Source: Brachypterus glaber (taxonomy: Eukaryota; Arthropoda; Insecta; Coleoptera; Kateretidae). Taken from it: a stretch of DNA of 64,000 bases. Where the stretch lies: positions 24,873,887-24,937,886 of the forward strand of contig OY294048.1 in NCBI GenBank assembly GCA_958510825.1. The letters are read 5' to 3'. The stretch's first letter is position 1; the number at the start of each line of letters is the position of its first letter. Below the pieces are notes generated by a model. The model saw nothing but the letters and a program-made list of their open reading frames with translations. It searched no databases and was not told where the DNA came from. Below are positions 55,680 to 64,000 of this stretch, in pieces. Position numbers and translations under genes: made by a program.

Positions 55680-57571
55680 CTTCAAATATGCAGATCCCAG
55701 GAACCCTTCACAATTACCCCATTAAACAATACTCTGGACATATACTATCATAATGAAGGCGCAATAAAAATTTCAAACGATCAATGGAAATTACTGGTTT
55801 ACAAATATATCTCTCTCTTAAGAAGTACCTTTGAAAACAACAAAATTATCCTTAAACATGTAAATGATTTATTAAATTTAAACAATAACCCCCGACTATT
55901 ATATTTCGCTACTGACGTTCGATCACATACGCACATATTAGATAGAATTTCAGAAACTATTACAAACAAATTCATGGAAATACGAGGAGACACTACCTCC
56001 TACGATAGAGTTAAAAGAGGCATTTTAAATGGTATAGGTTCCCTTTGGAAAAGCATCACTGGAAATCTTGACGCCAGTGATGGCGAATATTACGAAAATT
56101 GTATTAACAAATTAGAAAGAGACGAACACGAATTACAAAACATAATGAAAAACCAAATATTAGTAACGACACAAACCATTAAACATTTTAATTACACAAT
56201 TCAAAAATTACAGGTTGACGAAGAAACTTTTAATAATGATATTAAGGTAATAGAAAAGGCTTTATATAATATTACCCATAATCAAAAGTATCGAATCTAA
56301 ATTAATAATATTAAATGTATGTGAGCAGTTAATAGAATCCTTTATGCTGATTGAACACGAATTAGACGATATTTTGAACAGTATTACATTTTCTAGACTA
56401 CAAGTACTTCATCCTTCAATTATTTAACCTCTAGACTTACTAGACCAATTTTCGAAAATATCACAAGCCACTGAAAAAAGTGTGCTACCCCTGCAACCCG
56501 CCTTTCATAATATTGCGAACTATCTCGATATAATCAAACTTGAAGCTTATCAAACAGATAACAAATTAATTTTATTTTAATAATCCCGTTAGTTGAACGT
56601 GATTATTATACCCTCCTCCATTTATATTCCCTACCCACCCTCGACCCTAGAACAAATTTATTCCACACAATCCTAACCTCCTCAAAGTATATAGCTGTAT
56701 CGAAGACAATGTATTTTATACACAAGTTCCCAACATGGACAAATGCAGGGGCCTACCAGCAACAGGAAACAGAATTAAAATCTGTTACAACCTAGTCACC
56801 TATCCAATCGACGCTACTGCTCCATGCGAAACACAAATTTTAAATCACCCTATAAAACTACCACAAACTTGTCATATCAACACTTTTAATATCGAAGACT
56901 ACAATGTCCAACCATTAGAACCAAACAACTGGTTAGTTGTTATCTCCTACAAAGTTCCACTTACAGTTACTTGTCTAAATAAACCCACAAAATCCATTTT
57001 TATAACTCAAAATTCAGTTTTGAGACTACAACCCTTATGCTCCGGTTATGTTGGTGCAACAAGGATATTATCATCATACGAAAAAACTTCAAATTTCTCA
57101 GTCATACTACAAACTCCAAACATCCCCTTCGAATGTTGTGAAGGACTACCAGATGCCACAAATCTTCCAAAACTCACACCGCTGAAAATTAACAAATTAA
57201 ATCTTGACGAACTAAATACAGCAGAACACAAATTAAACAAATATAGTGAAGAATTAGACAAAATTATTAATGAACCTTTCATTAAGAAAAATTGGTCTTG
57301 GTTCACATATTTTACAATTACAATTATAATTGTACTAACAATCTTCATTATATTCTATAAATGTAAATTAAACAGAGAGGGAAGTAAAATTATAGTTAAT
57401 AGAAATCCACCACCTGACGACAATCCTTTTCCACCTAGAGTCCCGGAGCCTAGAAGATCCATTTTTACGAGATACGTTAGAAGACGTCCAAGTCTTAGTG
57501 GACTTTCTGATCCAGCGATTGAAGAAAGCGAAATGGTAGAAATTAACAACCCAAATAAAACCATGGCTTAA
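55680..57571 (+). pseudogene. Gypsy-C env-like (baculovirus F-type) gene, broken
   Basis: Coding runs from about 55700 in one frame through 55974-56300, where a basic cleavage-like site (VKRG) is followed by LNGIGSLWKSITGNLDASDG, the hydrophobic fusion-region signature of errantivirus and baculovirus F proteins. Breaks at about 56299, 56427 and 56577 interrupt the middle. The C-terminal 56735-57571 frame (278 residues) is open, with Cys-rich ectodomain, a heptad-like stem (LDELNTAEHKLNKYSEELDK), one membrane span (TYFTITIIIVLTIFIIFYKC) and a 70-residue Pro/Arg-rich tail. Described only; not functional as it stands. Confidence 0.85.
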
Positions 57572-57721
57572 ATTATTATAGATTAGGTTAAGATTGAAAT
57601 ATGTTTAGAGGTAGATTAGATTAGTTTAAGATTTTTTAATTATAATTATTTTTACATTAAATATTTCTAAAAGGAAGTTGCTACTCTTCGATAGATTAGC
57701 AACTTTCTTAAAAAGGGGAGC

Positions 57722-57999
57722 TGTTATATCTCGCCTTATCTGTTGAACGTGCGGTACGTGACTAAAACTGATGACACATGTCTAGCCATACTGCCCACCA
57801 CGTCCGTTACTAAGAACTGTTTACAGACTGTGAGAACTGTAACTTCAGCAGATATTTTAGTATATAAGTTAAATTTAGAATTATTAAGCATTCATTATTT
57901 TTCGACCATTCAATGTAACGTGTTATTTTTACAATTCTTTTGTGTTTAAGTTAAATAAATATTTTTTAAAAACCCTTTTTTGTTAAGCGAAACCTAACA
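57722..57999 (+). repeat. Gypsy-C 3' LTR
   Basis: 278 bp from TGTTATATCTCGCC to CGAAACCTAACA, with TGTTA/TAACA inverted ends. A purine-rich run AAAAAGGGGAGC immediately precedes it. AATAAA-like sequence lies near 57953. The matching 5' LTR is not in the window. Confidence 0.8.
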
Positions 58000-58023
58000 T
58001 ATATATATATATATATATATATT
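58000..58023. repeat. (TA)n microsatellite
   Basis: TA run immediately after the Gypsy-C LTR. Confidence 0.85.
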
Positions 58024-58583
58024 TTGTTCCATAATGGAGAAGAAAAACTTTGTAGTTTTTTTTTATTCGAATGGACCCTGCAAATTACCGCTAATCTGAC
58101 TTGAATTTATTTTAAAATGTAGGTAATACTTGAACGTCTCCTTACATTTATCTAAGACCCATCTTGAATGATTTACTTGTTTATTGGTACTACAATATGC
58201 ATATCACCCATATATTAAAAACAAAAAAATCGAAAAAAGGGCGACGTTAGGGACTCAAGCAACTCTTTAACACAACTATGGTATAAACCCCATTTTGATA
58301 TCTTTATTAATAATCGACAATTTTCGGATCAAATAAAGCCTTACAAATGCCAAAATAAATATATATTTTTTTGTTCCATAATGGACAAGAAAAACGTTGT
58401 AGTTTTTTTATTATTCGAATGGACTATGCAAATTACACATTTTCGATTTTGGTTTTCTCGCGAAACCGCTAATCTGACTTGAATTTATTTTAAAATGTAG
58501 GTTATACTTGAACCTCCCCTTGCATTTATCTAAAACCCATTTTGAATGATTTACTTGTTTATTGGTACTACAATATGCATATC
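58016..58583. repeat. imperfect direct repeat, two copies about 355 bp apart
   Basis: TTTGTTCCATAATGGA, CGCTAATCTGACTTGAATTT, TTTTAAAATGTAGGT and TTGGTACTACAATATGCATA occur in order in both 58022-58205 and 58371-58583. The second copy has extra bases around 58435-58465. No coding sequence recognised. Confidence 0.8.
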
Positions 58584-58789
58584 CCATATTTTTCTACTGA
58601 CATACAAGATCCAACATCGGTGGTTCTTAGACAAGATTCTGCTGAAACAGCTTGACTATTTCTTTTTATAATTTTGTTTTTGTCATTGTTAGTGGCACTC
58701 CAAAATAAATTTATAATACCAAACCATAAAGGGTTAAATCAATGATTTGCAAATAGATTTTTAACATTGCAACTGTATAAATAAACGAA

Positions 58790-59065
58790 AAAATTAGTTT
58801 TCTGCTGTTTCCTTAAAAACAATTTCTTCGAGAATTTCTTTTGATATAACTCCGTTTTAAAACTCAATGAATCAACTGCATGCTGAGTGGACTGGTCTGC
58901 AGATTAGAAAGCCACTTTGAACACTTCACCCTTACTACTACAACTACTACTACTACTATAAAGATTTGAATGTATATCACCCTGTAAATTTTGAAACATT
59001 GTATCTGCATTTATTTTTGGTTTCTTGTAGGTACTAATCAACTCTGTAAATGATGCCATGCGAAC
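58790..59065 (-). other. possible minus-strand exon, unrecognised
   Basis: After an acceptor-like TATTTATAG on the minus strand near 59078, a frame reads EVRMASFTELISTYKKPKIN through NLYSSSSSCSSKGEVFKVAF and stops near 58912. A further piece, NGVISKEILEEIVFKETAEN, appears in another frame near 58805-58862. Composition looks protein-like, but I recognise no family and the frames do not join. It could be a decayed gene. Confidence 0.2.
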
Positions 59066-61114
59066 TTCCCCTATAAATATTAAATAGCGTTATTGTTGGG
59101 CTGCCGTTCTATTTTTATCTTATCTATAAATGACTGGTAACTGTTATACACGGTGTTTTTTTGAAAATTTTAACTTTTTGTTTCAGACCCCTAATTTTAT
59201 TTCATAAATTGATTAAACACATAAGAAGCAATTTAGTAAAATATAAAAAAAATCTAGCGGATCGATCGTTTTTTTTACGTTTTTTTCGAATTTATTGTAC
59301 TATGTTCATAGGACGTGCCTGTAGAGCAGGAAATAGAAATATATATTTTATATATGGTAGTAAAATTATTAATTATAGTCACTATTATAGACACACTACA
59401 TTACAAAAAGCCGTATCTCCAACGCTAAAGGTCTTATATGTTTTCTAATGAATTATTGTTTTAAGCGAAATTCCAAAAAATTTTTTGTTATTTTTTTTAT
59501 TTTGAAAATTCAATACAATTCAATTAAAAAAAGTTTTCAAAAAAACTTAAAAAAAGATAAAATTTTTCCATTTTATTTATTAAATTTTCTTTTCGCGAAA
59601 AACCAAAAATAAAAAAATATATTTTTTTTAATTTTACAAAAAAAATGAAAAAATTTTGATTTTTTTTTTATTTTTTTTTATAGTATTTGGGAAATACAAT
59701 ATACTATTTACTGTGAATAATATATAATGCAATGTGTAGCATTACATATCTTCACGGCTTTTTTTGGTCCATTACACTAGCCAACACGGTTTCTTGTCCT
59801 GATTTGAGTCATATGTTTTTTAACTAATTTTGGGTCGCTGAGACCGGATCTGGCCTCAGAATATTTCTATTACCTAAGGTTTCTGAGGAAAATGAGATAA
59901 AAGTGGTAAAAAAATTATTATTTTAGCCCTCTTTTGTTATAAAATCATGGGAGATAAAAATATTCTGAAGACAAATTTAGATTCGGCGACTCAATATTAG
60001 TTAAAAAATACCCAACTTAGAATATGGAAACTTTTCATAGGTAGAATAAATAGGGATATTATGGAAAAAAAATATTAAAAAAAAATTGATTCTGTAACAA
60101 AACTAAGTAGGGGGCGAAGGGTAAGGAGAGGGTGCATAAGGGGACAAGCTTATCGCCACGTACTCATGCTAAAAATCGTCAAAAATCATCACTAGGGGGT
60201 CAAAAATGAACTAAAAATATGTTACGTAATACGGTTCTTATGTAATAAAGTAACATTTTTATGATGTAGAACCATTAAAAAAACGACAAAAAATACGCAA
60301 TATTCTTTTTTATAAATTATTTTTAAACTGGCATAATGCCTTTACTAAAATTTAAAAAATAAGAAGTGCTGGATTTTTTTAAGGTCAAATTCGGATTCTG
60401 CGCCTTTAAATTGATAAGAAAAATATATTTTTTGGGCTCGGGAAAAAAGTTTACACTGTGTGCTTTAATTTTATTTATTTTTCATTCATTTACTTTTTAC
60501 GAAAAAAAATATATTTGTATAAATATTTTTATAAAGAATTTTATAGTCTACAAATTAAGTCCTATAGAATTTTTATACAAATTTGATAGTTTTGGCACAA
60601 ATGAGCAATTAAGTAGGTTTGTACTTTCATTTTAAGATTTTTATTTTTTTTTTCGCGTACTTACTGTGGCAGTAGGTCTTTGGCATATATATTTTAGAAT
60701 TCCTCGTATTTTTTTTAATATACCCTAAAATTTTCAAAATCCTACTAGTTTTTTTAAACATTTTGGAAAAAAACTTCATTATTTCCTGGAGTTATATCTC
60801 AAAAATTTTAGGTGCTGGAATTTTTCCAAGCTTAGATTCGGATTCTACGCCCTCGAATTAGTAAGAAAAATTTACTTTCCGATCGGGGCAAAATAAAAAG
60901 TTGCGATTTGTTGCCTAGTGTTATTAGGCAAAATACCAAATTTCATAGAAATCGGTTAAAAAAAGCCAAAAAATGTCATATTGGATCAGCCATTTTGAAT
61001 TTATGACATTTAATGTCATTATTGTATTTAATGGCACTAACGTACTCTTTGCACTAATTTTGGTAAATTTTGTAAAAAAATCGCCATTTTGAATTTAGAA
61101 GTTTTAAGGTCGAT
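59066..61114. other. AT-rich DNA; CACGGTGT terminus and a direct repeat, no gene
   Basis: At 59149 CACGGTGTTTTTTTGAAAAT, preceded by TA, resembles the outer ends of the elements at 7645 and 23383; no matching right end was found. Around 60362-60465 and 60815-60900 a segment with GGTGCTGGAATTTTT and TTCGGATTCTGCGCC-like sequence is repeated. Frames at 59161-59448 and 60366-60635 are low-complexity and show no domain. Confidence 0.5.
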
Positions 61115-61118
61115 ATCA

Positions 61119-62528
61119 CACGGTTCACCTGGGCGATTTTAAATAAAAATTTCGTGGACCCCTACAGTTTTTGGACTAAAACATACCTGATGACATAAGA
61201 AATCAATTTCCATTTGAAAGAAAATCGTAAAAGATACACTTTTTTAGAAAAATAAAAAAACGTTTTTTTGAGTAATAGGGTGTGTCAAAAAATTCCGATT
61301 TGCGAAATCGAAAACGCTCTCTGGCTCAAAAGTTGCTCCTTAGTAAAAAACAGTAGCCACTCAAAAATGAGCCAAATCGATTAATGTTTAGAGGTAGCTC
61401 AAAGCACTCAAACTTTGAAAAATATCGGTACCTCTTTTTCGGATAAAAAGTGATTGTATATAAAATTAAGGAAATTTTGGAGGGTTTCTTTGGTAATATT
61501 TAGAAACAATACTAATTATGAGAAAAGTAAAAAAATTATATTTCCCCTTCCCTTAAGTTAGAACATAAAAAAATCGCCAATTATTTGAAGATTTTGCGAA
61601 AATTTATTGAAAATGGGCATATTTAAAAGGACATAACTTCCTCAGGAATGATTTTTTGACCAAGGTGCATATAAACTTTTTCTATGTTTTTAATGTTAAA
61701 TAACCACTCATTACTAAAATATTTGTTTTTTGCTTTATATTTTTTAATTTTTTTATTTTTTATTATTTACTTTTAAATGCATTTATCTTTAAAACGGTTA
61801 AACCTGCGATGTTAAACCACTGAAACTTTTTTGTGTATTTTTACGTAAAAAAGTATTCCAACCAAAAAATCAAAAAAAAGTACACCGAAAAAAGTTTTAG
61901 GCAAAAAACTTGAGAAAAAAAATATGTTTACTGTATAGTCATGTAGGTTAACATGTATATATGCTTATATACTAATATATAATTTTGCAGATTTTTAATT
62001 TAAAACTATTTTTTATGCAAATTTTAAAAACTTGCAAAAATTAAATTTTCGTGAAATCTTCAAATAATTGGCGATTTTTTCATGTTCTAACTTAAGGGGA
62101 GGGGGGGATATAATTGTTTTAGTTCTTACATTTAGTATTGTTTCTAAATATTAGCAAAGAAACCCTCCAAAATTTCCTCAATTTTTATAGGTATCAGTTT
62201 TTATCCGAAAAACAGGTACCGATTTTTTTTTAAGTTTGAGTGCTTTGAGCTACCTCTAAACATTTATCGATTTGGCTCATTTTTGAGTGGCCATTGTTTT
62301 TTACTAAGGAGTAACTTTTAAGCCAGGGAGCGTTTGTGATTTTGAAAATCGCGATTTTTTGACACACCTTATTACTCAAAAAAACGTTTTTTTATCTGTC
62401 TAAAAAAGTGTATCTTTTACGATTTTCTTTCAAATGGGAATTGATTTCTGATGTCATCAGTTATGTTTTAGTCCAAAAAATGTAGGGGTCCACTAAATTT
62501 TTATTTAAAATCGCCCAGGTGAACCGTG
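61119..62528. mobile_element. foldback element with about 490-bp inverted arms
   Basis: Left arm 61119-61605 and right arm about 62044-62528 are inverted copies: CACGGTTCACCTGGGCGATT at the left end matches AATCGCCCAGGTGAACCGTG at the right end. Inner blocks such as TCAAAAATGAGCCAAATCGA and CGCCAATTATTTGAAGATTT recur inverted. The loop is about 440 bp. ATCA flanks both sides (61115-61118 and 62529-62532), a possible 4-bp target duplication. No transposase. Non-autonomous; superfamily uncertain. Confidence 0.85.
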
Positions 62529-62576
62529 ATCAGTGTCATCAAAAACTAAGGAATACATTAGAACAGTATTTATGGC

Positions 62577-63075
62577 CGTAGTAGTAGTAGTAGTAAATTT
62601 TTGGGTTTGCCAAAGCGGCTTTGGCAAAGCCGGACAACTAGGCCATTTCTGGCCCTTTTTGTCACCCCAGGCAATCCCAGCCATTTACTAATTTAAGTCC
62701 TTGAACCTGCCCGTCCTTTTAATAAAGGTCAGGATATTGGCCCAGGGGAGATCTCTTAGTTCCTCTTGGTTGAGTCTTTGAGTTTCAAACACTTGCAACC
62801 TGATCCTGTCGTATCTGACACACTCGGCTAAGTAATGAGAGGATGTTTCATCCTCTCCGCACTCTGGGCATAGCGGACTCCCTAGAATCCGCCAGGTGCT
62901 TCCTTAGCTTGCAGTGACCCGTGAGGACCCCTACAAGTTGTCTTGCAGGTGCAGGTCTTCCTTTTTCCAGCAACCAGTCGCACAGTAGTTTTTTCGGGAC
63001 CAAAGTTGGCCATTTGGGAAAAAAACGTTTTTTTTTTTTAATTTTGGTATAAACTATACACCATTGCATTGCTAA
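62577..63075 (-). pseudogene. LINE-f, 3' tail fragment
   Basis: On the minus strand VGVLTGHCKLRKHL is followed, after a frame change near 62880, by a Cys-rich piece and SSHYLAECVRYDRIRLQVFE, the zinc-knuckle end of RNase H-bearing LINEs, as in LINE-b but a different family. The 3' UTR contains CAAAGCCGCTTTGG, a short palindrome, and ends in (TAC)n at 62578-62594. Severely 5'-truncated. Confidence 0.8.
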
Positions 63076-63626
63076 ATGATTGGGCTATAAGGTGTTGTAA
63101 ATATTTTTGCATAAATAATTTTTTTTTGCTAGTAACAGAGCCCTAAACTTCAACTTTTTAACTTTTACGGTTTTCGCAAAAAGAGGATCCCAATGTTTCA
63201 AGTAGTATAAGTTTTTGTCAAAGGAATCAATTCAAACACATGTTTAAAAAATATATCCTTTTAACTATTCTAGACATTTTGATGTATAAAAAACCTAATT
63301 TTTTTTTTCTTAAACCTAAAAATATACACTGAAAAAAAAAGTATTTTAATATTATAAATTTATTTTAAACATAGAGGTTTCGTTGTTATCGAAGCTTGCC
63401 GAAGTGGGCTAATTTGCATTTTTTTATATATTAGGGTATCCAGAACAATGTCCCAAAATATTACGTCCTACTTCGTCCTACTTTGGAAGTTATTATTAAT
63501 AAACCATAGTAATGTACTTCTAATTTTTTTTTAAATAATGTGTTAGGATATATTAATAATAATTTAGGTAATATTAATAATCTAAAACTGGTTTATACTT
63601 TATTAATAGGTAAATACCCCGTGTAA
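63076..63626. other. AT-rich, presumed intron or spacer
   Basis: No coding sequence recognised between LINE-f and the USP exon. Confidence 0.4.
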
Positions 63627-63629
63627 CTA

Positions 63630-64000
63630 GATTAGGTGGATTACTAAGATTTTCGGGAGTTTTTGAATTATAAAGGATTTTGTGCATTTTCGGCGCTCGT
63701 TGCATTCAGAACATGTAGGCTTTTCATCGTTGTCCAACGTCCCTTCCCGAGTGAAGAATTCTAAACATTCTGTCAGCCTTAACTGACCGGTCCGTTGTGG
63801 AAGAGGAAGAGAAAGGTCCCAGAATGGTTCAAATGTGACGGAGCAATGGCCGCAATAGGTGCACTTAAGAGTGATTTGGCCGGCGAAGAGGTCAAAAATG
63901 CTAGAGTCGTCTATCGGGAGGTATCTAAACCATGACTCTGCAGATTTTTCGTTATCACATATTTTTTTATCTCTCTCAGTCAAAATAGATTTAGGTTTTT
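63630..64000 (-). CDS. ubiquitin-specific protease (USP) catalytic-domain exon, partial
   Basis: The minus-strand frame is open from the window edge and contains SIFDLFAGQITLKCTYCGHC, FEPFWDLSLPLP, LTECLEFFTREGTL, CSECNERRKCTK and KLPKILVIHL. This is the zinc-ribbon (fingers) and start of the palm of a USP-family deubiquitinase; the two CxxC pairs are intact. These enzymes cleave ubiquitin from proteins; the order resembles the USP2/USP8/USP21 group, but I cannot name the member. The catalytic Cys should lie upstream (outside the window) and the His box downstream. The expected HLKRF reads HLI followed by TAG, so the exon must end near 63630-63646; the only good donor (TTA|GTAATC at about 63646) falls just before VIHL, so the exact splice site is unclear and a pseudogene is not excluded. 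Confidence 0.85.

Larger units (their letters stand above)
54384..57999 (+). mobile_element. Gypsy-C, right piece with integrase, env and 3' LTR
   Basis: Continues the element interrupted at 47013: linker, integrase, env, a polypurine run (AAAAAGGGGAGC) and a 3' LTR with TG...CA ends, followed by (TA)n. Confidence 0.9.

Noticed and set aside
59161..60635. Frames of 89-95 residues in AT-rich DNA
   Set aside because: Dominated by Phe, Ile, Lys and Tyr; no domain and repeated segments within.

Overview
This looks like insect nuclear DNA, most likely from a beetle, though I cannot fix the species. The evidence is high AT content, long (TA)n microsatellites, interrupted host exons, and a dense mix of Gypsy/errantivirus-like, LINE, Penelope-like, Tc1/mariner-like and hAT elements. 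There are no bacterial operons, CRISPR arrays or prophages. Most of the 64 kb is repeat; recognisable host coding is very small.

Host genes. Two host exons can be supported, both on the minus strand: the last coding exon of frataxin (6225-6473) and an exon of a ubiquitin-specific protease that runs off the right edge (about 63630-64000). A broken multicopy gene of unknown function lies at 1100-2226. Possible but unproven small exons lie near 8498-8602 (+) and 58790-59065 (-).

Layout. 0-9.6 kb: minisatellites, a 182-bp tandem array that forms the DNA just 3' of the frataxin stop codon, a duplicated 290-bp element with (TA)n tails, a foldback element, and two short retroposon insertions (one with an 11-bp target duplication, one tRNA-derived SINE). 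9.6-13.1 kb: a 1.49-kb non-autonomous hAT element with a perfect 8-bp target duplication and a small palindromic MITE. 13.1-21.2 kb: three decayed LINEs. 22-23.3 kb: two Penelope-like copies facing each other. 23.38-27.01 kb: a Tc1/mariner-like element with about 345-bp terminal inverted repeats, itself hit by a hAT MITE. 27.0-36.7 kb: Gypsy-like element A (minus) with LINE-d inserted at its 3' end. 36.7-40.76 kb: a satellite array of about 142-bp monomers, ending in a 200-bp assembly gap. 40.96-43.49 kb: a second, damaged copy of the mariner-like element. 43.6-45.3 kb: LINE-e. 45.3-58.0 kb: three Gypsy-like elements, where element B (47014-54383, minus, complete with both LTRs and a TACA target duplication) sits inside element C (plus), which in turn abuts the tail of element D (minus). 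58-63 kb: low-complexity DNA, a 1.41-kb foldback element and a LINE tail.

Most unusual content. Elements A and C carry, between RNase H and integrase, a macro domain that closely resembles the ADP-ribose hydrolase TARG1/OARD1, with both expected catalytic positions (Lys and Asp) present. Element B instead has a PLN-rich repeat there. The satellite monomers carry short perfect dyads, including two AGGTCA half-sites inverted with 3-bp spacing. The mariner-like element has long inverted repeats and a transposase spacing of D-40-D. I ran no searches; all family names come from reading motifs.
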